Assembly: GCA_049515655.1 (NCBI GenBank)
Contig: JBEKTW010000001.1
Span: 372,001-436,000, forward strand
DNA: 64,000 bases
DNA from: JBEKTW01 sp049515655
Lineage (GTDB): Bacteria > Bacteroidota > Ignavibacteria > UBA10030 > SZUA-254
Direction of reading: 5' to 3'
Shown piece by piece: positions 14,218 through 23,373 of this stretch. A program made the translations under genes and the position numbers. The notes beneath the pieces were generated by a model that was not told the DNA's origin, searched no databases, and saw nothing but the letters and a program-made list of their open reading frames with translations. Numbering within the stretch: position 1 is the stretch's first letter; every line of letters starts with the position of its first letter.

Positions 14218-15576
14218 ATGAAAAAAAGACGCATCCTCATCGTCGGCGGTCTCGCGGCAGGCCCGAGTGCCGCTTCGAAGGCGGTCCGGACAAACCCGAA
14301 TGCCGAGGTTATCCTGTTTGAAGCAACTGAAACGGTGTCCTACGGGATCTGTGAGACACCGTACGCGATCTCAGGCCTCATCAGTGACGAATCGAAGCTG
14401 GTTGTGTACACGCCCGAACGATTATCGGAGGCGAAAGGGATCCAGGCCAAAACGCTTCACCTCGTCGAAAATATCATCCCCTCAGAGCACAAAATTGTGG
14501 TTCGTGACCTCCGGAACCGGAGCCTCATTAAATATGAATACGACAAACTCATCCTTGCCACCGGTGCGACGCCCAAAAAGCTCGGGGTGAAGGGGGAAGA
14601 CGGACGAAACGTCTTTCCATTGAGCTCGCGTGAAGACACGCTCAATATTCTCAACTATATCAAAGACGAATCGCCGAAGAATGCCGCCATCATTGGCGGA
14701 GGATATATTGGCATGGAAATGGCGGAGGCGCTTCGCGCAAAGGGATTGGATGTCACGCTGCTTCACCGACATCGGTTGCCAATGTCCGGGCTCGAGCTTG
14801 AAACACGTGAACGTATAGTCGAGGAGTTGGAGCAAAACGGTGTTCATTTTGTGACGAACGCGAAAACAGAAGCAATCCTGCAGAACAACGATGGGAGAGT
14901 CCGGCATGTTGTTACGAATCGCGGAACATTTGACACCGACATCGTGATCGTCGCTGTGGGCGTTGAGCCGAACGTTTCCTTGGCGAAGGGAGCAAGAGTG
15001 CGGCTCGGTCCCACCGGCGCAATTGCGACCGATGAACGGCAGCAGACAAATGTAGACGATATCTATGCCGCGGGTGATTGTTGTGAAGTGAAGAACATTG
15101 TCAACGGCAAGCCGATGTACCAGCCGCTCGCGACGATTGCAAGCAGGGCGGCATGGGTTGCGGGGGAGAATGCCGCCGGCGGCCGTGCCGTGTTCAAGGG
15201 TGCCATTCGCGCGATTGCCGTAAGGGTGTTCGGGATGGAAATCGCTCAGGTCGGCCTCAGCTCGGCAGAGGCGAAAGATTCGCGGTTTCAGGTCGTCACG
15301 CAGACCATCACGGCTTCCTCGAAGATCAGCATGATGCCAGATGCGCGGAAGATCACTATTACTCTTATCATCGACCAGCGATCCGGGCGATTGTTGGGTG
15401 CCAACATTTTCGGCGGAGAAGGTGCCGTCCTTCGTGCTAACACGCTTGGTGTTGCGATCCAGCACAGGCTCACGGTCGATGACATTTCCCGGTTGGATTT
15501 GATCTATGCTCCGCCGTTTGCGCCTCTGTGGGATCCGATACTGGTTGCTGCAAACCAGGCAAAGAAGAAACTATGA
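14218..15576 (+). CDS. FAD/NAD(P)-dependent CoA-disulfide reductase-like oxidoreductase
   Basis: A flavoprotein of 452 residues in the CoA-disulfide reductase / NADH oxidase group. It has an N-terminal FAD-binding GGLAAGPSAASK, the single redox Cys in SYGICETPYAISG, a central NAD(P)-binding IIGGGYIGMEMAEALR, the second FAD motif IYAAGDCCEVKN and a C-terminal dimerisation domain. Likely roles are CoA-disulfide or persulfide reduction, or peroxide-linked NADH oxidation; the sequence does not decide. The ATG at 14218 fits just after the der stop; the frame extends upstream into der but that is shadow. Probably transcribed with der and upp. Confidence 0.9.
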   Translation: MKKRRILIVGGLAAGPSAASKAVRTNPNAEVILFEATETVSYGICETPYAISGLISDESKLVVYTPERLSEAKGIQAKTLHLVENIIPSEHKIVVRDLRNRSLIKYEYDKLILATGATPKKLGVKGEDGRNVFPLSSREDTLNILNYIKDESPKNAAIIGGGYIGMEMAEALRAKGLDVTLLHRHRLPMSGLELETRERIVEELEQNGVHFVTNAKTEAILQNNDGRVRHVVTNRGTFDTDIVIVAVGVEPNVSLAKGARVRLGPTGAIATDERQQTNVDDIYAAGDCCEVKNIVNGKPMYQPLATIASRAAWVAGENAAGGRAVFKGAIRAIAVRVFGMEIAQVGLSSAEAKDSRFQVVTQTITASSKISMMPDARKITITLIIDQRSGRLLGANIFGGEGAVLRANTLGVAIQHRLTVDDISRLDLIYAPPFAPLWDPILVAANQAKKKL

Positions 15577-15623
15577 CGCCTCAGCGCCCAACAACAAAGA
15601 ACTAAGAACCAACAACCAATCCC

Positions 15624-16250
15624 ATGAAAAATCTCATCATCATTGACCATCCATTGGTGAAACGCGACCTTACTGTCTTGCGTGACAAGCGCACCCCCAG
15701 CAATATCTTCCGTGCGGTTCTTCGACGAACGGCCAGTCTCATGGCGTATGAAGTCACGAGGGACCTGGTCGTCCAGCGCGTCGGCGTGTCCACGCCGCTG
15801 GAGAAAACCACCGGTTGTGTTGTGAAAGATGCTGTTATTCTCGTTCCCATTCTTCGGGCGGGGCTCGGACTCGTCGGAGGATTTGTTGAGGTTATGCCCG
15901 GCGCGCGTGTGGGTCACATTGGCATTTACCGCGATGAAGAAACGCTCCGGCCTGTCGATTACTATCTGAAGTTGCCGAAGAGACTGAGCCAGGCGCTGGT
16001 GCTGCTTCTCGACCCGATGCTTGCCACGGGGGGAAGCGCGGTTGCGGCAGCGACATTTCTGAAGAAGAAGGGAGCCCGGAAGATAAGATTTGTAAGCCTT
16101 GTCGCAGCCCCGGAAGGGGTCGGCACGTTGATGAAAGCGCATCCGGATGTCAAGATTTATACATGTTCTCTCGATCGTGAGCTGAACGACAAGGGATATA
16201 TCCTCCCGGGTCTTGGCGATGCCGGCGACCGGATGTTCGGCACCGAATAA
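15624..16250 (+). CDS. upp: Uracil phosphoribosyltransferase
   Basis: Salvages uracil to UMP using PRPP. The PRPP-binding loop is DPMLATGGS (residues 130-138), preceded by VPILRAGLGLVGG; the C-terminus GLGDAGDRMFGTE is the uracil-binding hallmark. The length of 208 residues is normal. It is preceded by an AC-rich low-complexity spacer of about 40 bases that has no Shine-Dalgarno sequence. Confidence 0.96.
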   Translation: MKNLIIIDHPLVKRDLTVLRDKRTPSNIFRAVLRRTASLMAYEVTRDLVVQRVGVSTPLEKTTGCVVKDAVILVPILRAGLGLVGGFVEVMPGARVGHIGIYRDEETLRPVDYYLKLPKRLSQALVLLLDPMLATGGSAVAAATFLKKKGARKIRFVSLVAAPEGVGTLMKAHPDVKIYTCSLDRELNDKGYILPGLGDAGDRMFGTE

Positions 16251-16303
16251 CGTTCCTGTCTTTTCTCAAGGCCGGCATTCATTCTGCACAGGGAGCGACG
16301 CTC

Positions 16304-16332
16304 TTGACATTCATTCCACTCCTGACTATATT
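16304..16332 (+). promoter_or_regulatory. Promoter of the relA/spoT operon
   Basis: A near-consensus TTGACA (16304-16309), 17 bp, TATATT (16327-16332). It precedes the RSH start by about 75 bases and is the best sigma70-type promoter in the window. Confidence 0.75.
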
Positions 16333-16409
16333 TAAGTAGTAAGTATTGGATTTTTATGAACTTACAATGTTCGCTGTCATTGTAGGTATGCGATGTTGCC
16401 GGTTCCCCC

Positions 16410-18593
16410 ATGCGCGACGGACTTTTCCGAAAGAAATATGACGACCTGATTGCGGTGTGCCGAAAGAACCTTCGTTCCGTTGACGAGGATCTGATCCGGC
16501 ACTCTTTTGAATTCAGTCTGAAGGCACACAAGAACGACATGCGTGCCTCGGGTGAACCTTTCTTCAACCATCCCTACGAAGTCGCGATGGTCGTCGCCAA
16601 AGAAATTCCTCTGGACGATGTTTCCGTCGCAAGTGCTCTCCTCCACGATGTCGTGGAAGACACGGAATATGAAATCAAGGATATCCGCGCCGAATTCGGT
16701 GATACAATTGCCGATATTGTCGATGGAGCGACGAAAATCTCCGACATCTTCCGCGGACATGAAGTCACACAGGCCGAGAATTACCGCAAGATGCTTCTCT
16801 CTATGGTGAACGATATTCGGGTGATGTTGTTGAAGTTCGCCGACCGGCTCCACAACATGCGAACCCTCGAATACCTTCCGAAAGAAAAGCAGGAGCGCCT
16901 TGCGAAGGAAACGCTGGACATTTACGCTCCCTTCGCAAATCGTTTTGGGCTCGCAAGAATCAAATGGGAGCTGGAGGACCTGGCCTTCAAATATTTATTC
17001 CCGAAAGAATACGATGATATTGCCCGGCACCTGAAAGCGAAGCGCAAGGAACGGGAATCGTATATTAAGAAGTTCATCGAACCTCTCGAAAAGCAGTTGA
17101 AGAAGGAGAATCTGAAGTTCGAACTAGAAGGGCGCCCGAAACACCTCTACAGCATTTACAATAAGATGATGAACCGCGCCAAGCCGCTCGACGAAATGTA
17201 CGACCTGTTCGCGGTGCGTGCTATTCTCGATACCGATAACACGAATGACTGTTTCACCGTCTACGGAATTCTGACATCTATCTACCTTCCCATTCCGGAA
17301 CGATTCAAGAACTACATCTCGGTTCCCAAGAAGAATGGCTATCAGTCCATCCACGCAACCGTGGTCGGACCTGAGGGAAAGATGGTCGAAGTGCAAATCC
17401 GGACGCGCACGATGCACGAGGTCGCGGAAAATGGCGTTGCAGCTCACTGGAAGTACAAGGAGGACATCACCGGTCTGGACGAAGAACTGGAAAATTGGAT
17501 TTCCTGGGTTCGGGAAATCTTCGAACACGCGGACGATGAGACTCCCGCAAAGCAGTTGATGGAGAGTTTCAAGCTCAACCTGTACCAGGACGAAATTTAT
17601 GTCTTCACACCGAAAGGTGAGCTGAAAATCCTGCCCAAAGGCGCGACGCCGGTCGATTTCGCGTTTGCCGTGCACTCGAATATCGGCTTTAGTTGCCTGA
17701 GCGCTAAGGTCAACGGTCGCATCGTTCCTCTCGACCACCTGCTCGTCAGCGGCGACCAGGTTGAAATCATTACGTCCAAGAAACAAACTCCGAACACGGA
17801 CTGGGAACAGTTCGTCGTTACGCACAAGGCGAAGGAGCATATTCGAAGGTGGATCAAGGATGAAGAGCGAAAGTCTGTCTCGGACGGACGCGATCAATGG
17901 GAAAAACGGACGAAGAAGCATAAGGTACACCTTAATGACGATGAACTCATCAAGAGGTTGAGCGACCGATCGTTGCCAAGTCTCCGGGAATTTTTTCTGA
18001 AGATTCACACAGGCGAGCTGGACCCCGACGCCATTGCGGAAGACCTCGCCTCGAAACTCAAGCACCCGCCTCAGGAAACACCGCGCGAGGAGAAAAAACC
18101 CGGATGGGTCGAACAGTTTATTCGTACCGCAAGGAACATCACCGGAGGCATCTCACTCGGCGGTAGCGAAGACACCTTCATGCACACCTACGCTAAGTGC
18201 TGCAACCCGATTCCTGGCGATGAGATTATCGGTTTTGTGACCACCGGTGAAGGGATAAGAATTCACAGAAAAACGTGCAAGAACATCGAAACCGTCGCGG
18301 CCGCCGAACCTCAGCGCATTGTCGAAGTGAACTGGCCTCAGGCGAACGGCGCGGAGTTCGCCGCTGCGATCAGGGTTTCCGGGGAGGACCGGTCGGGCAT
18401 GTTGAACGACCTCGCGCATTCCATTTCCACGTATCAGAACACCAACATACGGGGCGTGAACATCGACGTGCGAGATTCCATGTTCGAAGGTCTGGTCTTT
18501 GTGAGCGTCAAGGATACGGAGCATCTTAATCGGATCATCGAACGGTTACGGAAAATCAAAGGTGTATCGCGCGCCGATCGTCTACTTGAATGA
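16410..18593 (+). CDS. relA/spoT: Bifunctional (p)ppGpp synthetase/hydrolase (RSH)
   Basis: Makes and degrades the stringent-response alarmone (p)ppGpp. The hydrolase HD domain is intact (His54, HD at 79-80, ED at 83-84 in LLHDVVEDTE), followed by a synthetase domain (about 230-350) with KNGYQSIHATV and EVQIRTRTMHEVAENG, a TGS domain (about 395-455) and a C-terminal ACT domain. The length of 727 residues is normal for long RSH proteins. Both activities are expected. The stop overlaps an ATG (AATGA), but the next real start is at 18608. A strong promoter lies at 16304. Confidence 0.97.
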   Translation: MRDGLFRKKYDDLIAVCRKNLRSVDEDLIRHSFEFSLKAHKNDMRASGEPFFNHPYEVAMVVAKEIPLDDVSVASALLHDVVEDTEYEIKDIRAEFGDTIADIVDGATKISDIFRGHEVTQAENYRKMLLSMVNDIRVMLLKFADRLHNMRTLEYLPKEKQERLAKETLDIYAPFANRFGLARIKWELEDLAFKYLFPKEYDDIARHLKAKRKERESYIKKFIEPLEKQLKKENLKFELEGRPKHLYSIYNKMMNRAKPLDEMYDLFAVRAILDTDNTNDCFTVYGILTSIYLPIPERFKNYISVPKKNGYQSIHATVVGPEGKMVEVQIRTRTMHEVAENGVAAHWKYKEDITGLDEELENWISWVREIFEHADDETPAKQLMESFKLNLYQDEIYVFTPKGELKILPKGATPVDFAFAVHSNIGFSCLSAKVNGRIVPLDHLLVSGDQVEIITSKKQTPNTDWEQFVVTHKAKEHIRRWIKDEERKSVSDGRDQWEKRTKKHKVHLNDDELIKRLSDRSLPSLREFFLKIHTGELDPDAIAEDLASKLKHPPQETPREEKKPGWVEQFIRTARNITGGISLGGSEDTFMHTYAKCCNPIPGDEIIGFVTTGEGIRIHRKTCKNIETVAAAEPQRIVEVNWPQANGAEFAAAIRVSGEDRSGMLNDLAHSISTYQNTNIRGVNIDVRDSMFEGLVFVSVKDTEHLNRIIERLRKIKGVSRADRLLE

Positions 18594-18607
18594 CAAAAGG
18601 GGATTGT

Positions 18608-18985
18608 ATGGAACGAAAGAGTAACTCACCAACCTATACGAAGAAACATCTCGCGCAATACCTCGCCAAATCGTGCAATACCAACCTTGCCGACTCCGCC
18701 CAGTGGGTCGATCGTGTGCTCTGCTCGCTTCGCGACATCATGGTCAGCGCCCGCCCCGAGTTGCGTATCGAAATTCGTGATTTTGGGGTGTTTGAAGTGA
18801 AACTAACCAAATCGAAACCCAAAGCGAGGAATCCGCGCACCGGCGAAATAATCTGCGTGCCTCCACGGCGCAAAACACACTTCAAGCCGAGCAAACTGCT
18901 CAAGAGCTTTCTTTCGAAACCTCTTGACGGCAAGTTGGGTTCTTCTGTCGCGAGGGATTTCCCATCCGCGGGCTCGATGAAATAA
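18608..18985 (+). CDS. HU/IHF-family DNA-binding protein
   Basis: A histone-like protein of 125 residues. The HU fold is visible: TKKHLAQYLAKSCN helix, the IEIRDFGVFEV strand and the KARNPRTGE beta-arm with Pro for DNA intercalation. Compared with the usual 90 residues it has a C-terminal tail of about 25 (KPLDGKLGSSVARDFPSAG), basic and probably disordered. The start at 18608 has AAAGGGG 5 bases upstream, better than the ATG overlapping the RSH stop. The gene is part of the RSH operon, 14 bases after it. Confidence 0.92.
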   Translation: MERKSNSPTYTKKHLAQYLAKSCNTNLADSAQWVDRVLCSLRDIMVSARPELRIEIRDFGVFEVKLTKSKPKARNPRTGEIICVPPRRKTHFKPSKLLKSFLSKPLDGKLGSSVARDFPSAGSMK

Positions 18986-18990
18986 TCCCG

Positions 18991-19431
18991 GTGCCGCACG
19001 CGCGTCGTCATCTTGGAATTGATTATGGAAGCAAACGCATCGGCGTTGCCGTCAGCGACCCGCTCAACATTGTCGCGCGTGGGATTCGTGTTATCCCGTA
19101 TTCTCAAAAAGCTGTCGGGGACATCAAACGCCTGGCAGAAGAATTCGATGTCTCAACAATCGTGGTCGGAATGCCGCTGAATCTCAAGGGAGAGAAAGGG
19201 CAGAAGGCACTCGAGGTTGACAGGTTTATTGAATTGCTTGAGGCTGAATTGAACGCCACCGTCGTGAAATGGGATGAGCGTTTTACCACTCGACGTGTTC
19301 ATCAAACGCTGCGGGAACTGGGTTTGAAGAAGAACAAACGACAGGCGAAGGACACGATCGACGAGATGGCTGCCGCGATGATCCTCCAGTCATACTTAGA
19401 TAGTCTCAAACACCGCCAGGCCTTGAAATAG
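18991..19431 (+). CDS. ruvX: Pre-16S rRNA nuclease / Holliday junction resolvase RuvX (YqgF)
   Basis: An RNase H-like nuclease of 146 residues that processes the 5' end of 16S rRNA. GIDYGSKRIGVAVSDP near the N-terminus, VVGMPLNLKGEKG and WDERFTT are the family motifs; DEMAAAMILQSYLD is the last catalytic helix. GTG start, 5 bases after the HU-like gene, so co-transcribed and probably coupled. Confidence 0.94.
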   Translation: MPHARRHLGIDYGSKRIGVAVSDPLNIVARGIRVIPYSQKAVGDIKRLAEEFDVSTIVVGMPLNLKGEKGQKALEVDRFIELLEAELNATVVKWDERFTTRRVHQTLRELGLKKNKRQAKDTIDEMAAAMILQSYLDSLKHRQALK

Positions 19432-19445
19432 AAAGGGTTTGAACG

Positions 19446-20129
19446 ATGGCTTATCGCGACGTTGAAGAATTCATAGAAGAAGGGGAGGGGTTTCGGGTGG
19501 AGTTCAAGCGGCGTATTTCGTCGCCTGAAAAGATATCGAGGACACTCATCTCATTTGCGAATACGAAGGGCGGGACAATCCTCTTTGGTGTCGACGATGA
19601 CGGTTCCATCGTCGGAGTCGAAAGTGAAAAATCCGAAGTCGATTTGATCGAAACCGCCGGGAGAGAATACTGCGACCCGCAAATTCACCCACGGATCGAT
19701 ATCGTTCCTATCAATGGGAAAGATGTCATCCTCTGTCACATCGATGAAAGCAGGACCAAGCCGCATTATTTCCTCGGAGAACACCGCGAAAATGAACGCG
19801 CCAATGGCGACCGCATGGAAAACACGCGCGTGTACATTCGCGTCAATGACAAGACGATGATGGCCAGCCGGGAAACTGTTAGGATTCTGCAAAATGAGAA
19901 CCCCGACGCACCGCCTCTCATAGTCGCGATCGGAGAGAACGAGCGGCGGTTGTTCACATACCTCGATCAGCATGAACGGATTACACTCCGGGAATTCGGA
20001 AGACTCGTGAACGTCAGCGATCGTCGCGCCTCACGGATTCTCGTGCGGCTCGTCCGCGCCGGAGTCATTCGGATTCATACTCACGAGCGGGAGGAATTCT
20101 TCACGTTGGCGAACGACCCAACGCACTGA
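19446..20129 (+). CDS. AlbA_2 (Schlafen-type) domain protein with winged helix
   Basis: A putative regulator of 227 residues. The N-terminal half is an AlbA_2 domain (EFKRRISSPEKISRTLISFANTKGGTILFGVDDDGSIVGV), the divergent-AAA/Schlafen-related module in many bacterial transcription regulators. The C-terminal 70 residues are a winged-helix-like region (LREFGRLVNVSDRRASRILVRLVRAG). Target and signal are unknown. It follows ruvX by 14 bases and is probably the last gene of the RSH operon. Confidence 0.85.
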   Translation: MAYRDVEEFIEEGEGFRVEFKRRISSPEKISRTLISFANTKGGTILFGVDDDGSIVGVESEKSEVDLIETAGREYCDPQIHPRIDIVPINGKDVILCHIDESRTKPHYFLGEHRENERANGDRMENTRVYIRVNDKTMMASRETVRILQNENPDAPPLIVAIGENERRLFTYLDQHERITLREFGRLVNVSDRRASRILVRLVRAGVIRIHTHEREEFFTLANDPTH

Positions 20130-20274
20130 TGCCGGATCATATACCCCGCGTACTCGCTCATGAGTGAGCGTGAATCCTCCGCTTTGCCCGCCCCACCTGC
20201 CGGCTTTGCCAGAAAGTTGGGCCCGTTCGATGTAACGATGATCGTCATGGGTGGAATCGAAAGGAGAGAACAAA

Positions 20275-21363
20275 ATGCCCCGGGTCATGAATTCTGAGTA
20301 CATGGAGTGGGCAAAGATCCATTCACACACCCGCTTCAATCTTTGCAACAGCGGCATCCTCCATTACCCTATGGCTGATCTCCCCGTCGCGATAGGAGAG
20401 CTGGAGCTGAACGGGGGCGGCCCTTATGGATATGAACCTCTCCTCAACGCAATTGCAGCGAAATATGAAGTCAGGACGGAAAACGTCATGACGACTCTTG
20501 GGACATCCATGGCAAACTATTTTGTGATGGCGGGAATTCTTGAGCGAGGAGATGAGGTTCTCGTTGAACATCCGACGTATGAACCGTTGTTATCTACAGC
20601 CCGATACTTCGATGTCGCCGTCAAGAGATTCCATCGACGCTTCGAGAACGGCTTCCGGCTTGATGTCGATGAGATCAAGCGGGCTGTTTCCCCTAAGACA
20701 AAGCTGATCGTCGTGACGAATCTTCACAATCCCGGCGGCGTGTACGCCGACAACGGAACCCTGGTGGAAGTCGGTAAGATCGCCCGGAGTGTGGGCGCGC
20801 ACGTCCTCGTCGATGAGGTGTATCTCGATGCGATGTTCGAAAAGACTCCACGGTCTTCGATTCATCTCGGGGAAGAATTCATCGTCACGAACAGTCTCAC
20901 AAAGGTGTACGGGCTGAGCGGCCTGCGGTGCGGATGGGTGCTTTCCGAGCCCGGCTTCATCCGGAAACTGTGGCGGTTGAGCGATTTGTTCTATGCGAAC
21001 GCTCCATTTCCGGCAGAACAACTGAGTGCTATCGCTTTTGCCCATCTCGGCCGGATTTCTGCACGCTCTCAGAAGCTGCTCGGCACCAATCATGCCGTGC
21101 TGAATGCATTTCTGGACTCCCGGAAAGATCTTCAGGTCGTACGGCCGGACTTCGGAACGGTCGTCTTTCCCCGTTTGGTGAAGGATGAAGTCGGAAAATT
21201 GTGCTCGCTCCTGAGGGAAAAATTTGAAACCTCGGTCGTCCCGGGACGCTTCTTTGAGATGCCCCGTCATTTTCGTATCGGAATGGGATGCGACACGGAG
21301 ACGCTGAAACTCGGACTGGAACGGCTAGGGGCCGCATTGGATGCTTACCCGTTCGAGGGTTAG
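20275..21363 (+). CDS. Class I/II aminotransferase (PLP-dependent)
   Basis: Fold-type I aminotransferase of 362 residues, substrate unknown. The PLP Lys is K210 in NSLTKVYGLSGLRCGW; the HNPGG motif (151-155) and the DEVYLD motif (180-185) are in place. The ATG at 20275 has AAAGGAG about 6 bases upstream, whereas the longer frame from 20251 has none. It is shorter than typical aspartate aminotransferases and begins with HTRFNLCNSGILHY, like small aminotransferases of the alanine/valine-pyruvate type. It stands alone, without biosynthetic neighbours. Confidence 0.9.
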   Translation: MPRVMNSEYMEWAKIHSHTRFNLCNSGILHYPMADLPVAIGELELNGGGPYGYEPLLNAIAAKYEVRTENVMTTLGTSMANYFVMAGILERGDEVLVEHPTYEPLLSTARYFDVAVKRFHRRFENGFRLDVDEIKRAVSPKTKLIVVTNLHNPGGVYADNGTLVEVGKIARSVGAHVLVDEVYLDAMFEKTPRSSIHLGEEFIVTNSLTKVYGLSGLRCGWVLSEPGFIRKLWRLSDLFYANAPFPAEQLSAIAFAHLGRISARSQKLLGTNHAVLNAFLDSRKDLQVVRPDFGTVVFPRLVKDEVGKLCSLLREKFETSVVPGRFFEMPRHFRIGMGCDTETLKLGLERLGAALDAYPFEG

Positions 21364-21560
21364 TGTTGCTTCTCAAGCTCTGCTTCGCTATCTTACAAAG
21401 GTAAGCGTTACAGATATGTGAGTTGCGTTTTCATGCGCCTCAACAGCGATGGATTAGATATTGAACCACCTTTCATGGATGTCGACAAGTCGAGAATGAA
21501 CACTCTAAAAGCACATACCCTTCTCACGCAGAGATGGTGGATAATTGTGGACGCTCGGTC

Positions 21561-21962
21561 ATGAAGAAGACCGATGAGAAACGAGGCACGGAGACAATCC
21601 TCCTTGTCGAAGATGAAGAGATGTTGTTGGATTTGATGAAGACTCTTCTAGAGGCAAAAGGGTATCACGTGCTGACTGCTGAGGACGGTGTGGAAGCCGT
21701 CGAGGTGTTCACCCGTCACAAAGACGAGATTGCCGTCGTCATCTCAGACATGGGATTGCCCAAACTCGGGGGTTGGGAAGCATTTCAGAAGATGAGGGAA
21801 ATTCGAGGTAATGTCAATGTTATTCTCGCCAGCGGCTATTTCGATTTCAATCTGAAAGCGGATATCATCAAGGCCGGGGCGAAAGATTTTGTCCAGAAAC
21901 CGTACGACCCCGAAGAGATCACGGAGAAAATCCGGGAAGTTATCTCCAATTCAAAAAAGTGA
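21561..21962 (+). CDS. Response regulator, receiver domain only
   Basis: CheY-like receiver of 133 residues: acidic pair ED at 17-18, phospho-acceptor Asp63 in VVISDMGLP, Lys in DFVQKPYDPEE. The style is that of receivers at the C-terminus of hybrid histidine kinases, but here it stands alone. The ATG at 21561 (MKKTDEK) is preferred over 21534; neither has a Shine-Dalgarno sequence. It converges with the methyltransferase gene, with 11 bases between the two stops. Confidence 0.88.
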   Translation: MKKTDEKRGTETILLVEDEEMLLDLMKTLLEAKGYHVLTAEDGVEAVEVFTRHKDEIAVVISDMGLPKLGGWEAFQKMREIRGNVNVILASGYFDFNLKADIIKAGAKDFVQKPYDPEEITEKIREVISNSKK

Positions 21963-21973
21963 GGGATTGAGCT

Positions 21974-22516
21974 TTAAGAATTCAGGATCCTGACAAGTTC
22001 GAAGACCGCGATACCGTACGCCACCGCTGCATTCAGTGATTGCTTTACACCGAACATGGGGATCTCAATCGCGGTGTCCGCCCGGGCGACGATTTCTTTG
22101 GAGACTCCGGTGATCTCGCCGCCGATTACCACGCAGAGGGGGAACTCATTCTTCGTTATTGAGTGGTAGCTCCTGCTTTCGTCCGTATGTTCCAGGACGC
22201 ACAATCGGATTCCCATGGACTTCATTTCGGCGATCACCGTCATGGGGTCGGGGTGGTACTCCCACGGGACAGTCAACGTAGAACCAAGGGCGGTTTTCTC
22301 GATTTCTCTTCGCGGCGGATGTGGAGTATAACCGCAGAGGAAGAGCTTGCTGATGCGGGCCCCGTCGGACGTACGGAAGATCGAGCCGACGTTGTAGAGG
22401 CTTCGGATGTTGTCCAGCAGCGCATAAATGGGATAGCGCTCGGCGTTCTTGAGTTGCTCTGCTGAAAACCGGCGTCGGACAATTTCATCGTGTGATAATT
22501 TACGCATGGTGAACAA
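21974..22516 (-). CDS. TrmH/SpoU-family RNA methyltransferase
   Basis: A SPOUT ribose 2'-O-methyltransferase of 180 residues. Motif 1 is NVGSIFRTSDG, motif 2 GGEITGVSKEI and motif 3 IEIPMFGVKQSLNAAVA, the knotted SAM-binding site. It lacks an N-terminal substrate-binding domain, so resembles short tRNA-modifying members; the exact target base is not deducible. Start at 22516, or MRK at 22507. Divergent from cmk. Confidence 0.93.
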   Translation of the reverse strand: MFTMRKLSHDEIVRRRFSAEQLKNAERYPIYALLDNIRSLYNVGSIFRTSDGARISKLFLCGYTPHPPRREIEKTALGSTLTVPWEYHPDPMTVIAEMKSMGIRLCVLEHTDESRSYHSITKNEFPLCVVIGGEITGVSKEIVARADTAIEIPMFGVKQSLNAAVAYGIAVFELVRILNS

Positions 22517-22617
22517 ATATAGACAAATGGATTGAAAGTTTCATTGCACTCCTCGGTCCTCTACGAGGTTCCCGTACGGGGCCGGGGGTGCTGTCACCAG
22601 CGACACGAATCGGTGCA

Positions 22618-22646
22618 TTGATTCCCTTCGTGAAATTTCGTATATT
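22618..22646 (+). promoter_or_regulatory. Promoter of cmk
   Basis: TTGATT (22618-22623), 17 bp, TATATT (22641-22646). The transcription start should be near 22653, inside the annotated longer frame, which supports a downstream start codon for cmk. Confidence 0.65.
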
Positions 22647-22674
22647 ACCAAGCTCAGAAATAGTTGATTCCGCA

Positions 22675-23373
22675 TTGAAATCGAGGAAATTGGTCATCGC
22701 CATCGACGGTCCCGCCGCCTCGGGTAAGAGCACTACCGCGAAACTCACAGCCGAACGACTGGGGTATTTGCACATCGACACGGGGGCTATGTATCGGGCA
22801 ATGACCCTGAAAGTGCTTCAGGAAAAAATTTCTCTGGACGATCACGCAAGAATCGGAAGACTCGCGGAGAGAACCGGGATCAGATTCCGTCGTGAACATG
22901 GTGATGTGCGGGTTCTCCTGGACAACCAGGATGTCACCAAAGCCATCCGTAGCCGGACGGTGACAAGCGCGGTGAGCGCGGTGAGCAGCATTAAGAAGGT
23001 GCGTGAAGTGATGGTGCGTGAGCAACGACGCATGGGGGAAGAAGGCGGAATCGTTCTTGAGGGAAGAGACATTGGAACGGTGGTGTTTCCCGCCGCCGAC
23101 CTTAAGATTTTCATGGTGGCTGATGTGGAAGAGCGCGCTCGCCGCCGGCAGCGTGAATTGAAAGAACAGGGTGTCGAAGTAGATGTCAGTTCATTGAGAG
23201 AAGAGCTCGATAATCGCGACCGCCAGGATTCAAAGAGAGATATTAGTCCCCTGAAAAAGGCCGACGATGCGATTGTTCTCGACACGTCGAACATGACAAT
23301 CGACGAGCAAGTCGAGTTCATCGTGAAGAAGGCAAGAGAAGTTATTGGTCAACCGGAGAAAAAAAATACTTGA
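22675..23373 (+). CDS. cmk: Cytidylate kinase
   Basis: Phosphorylates CMP and dCMP. P-loop DGPAASGKSTTAK at the N-terminus, HIDTGAMYRAMT, and the LEGRDIGTVVFP segment are diagnostic. The frame is open from GTG 22588, but the promoter at 22618-22646 and the normal Cmk length favour the TTG at 22675 (KSRKLVIAIDGP), giving 232 residues. The stop overlaps the TTG start of ispH (TTGA), so the two are coupled. Cmk-IspH-RpsA neighbourhood is common in bacteria. Confidence 0.94.
   Translation: MKSRKLVIAIDGPAASGKSTTAKLTAERLGYLHIDTGAMYRAMTLKVLQEKISLDDHARIGRLAERTGIRFRREHGDVRVLLDNQDVTKAIRSRTVTSAVSAVSSIKKVREVMVREQRRMGEEGGIVLEGRDIGTVVFPAADLKIFMVADVEERARRRQRELKEQGVEVDVSSLREELDNRDRQDSKRDISPLKKADDAIVLDTSNMTIDEQVEFIVKKAREVIGQPEKKNT

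Noticed and set aside
14482..15465. Long minus-strand ORF opposite the flavoprotein
   Set aside because: Antisense shadow of a clear flavoprotein gene.
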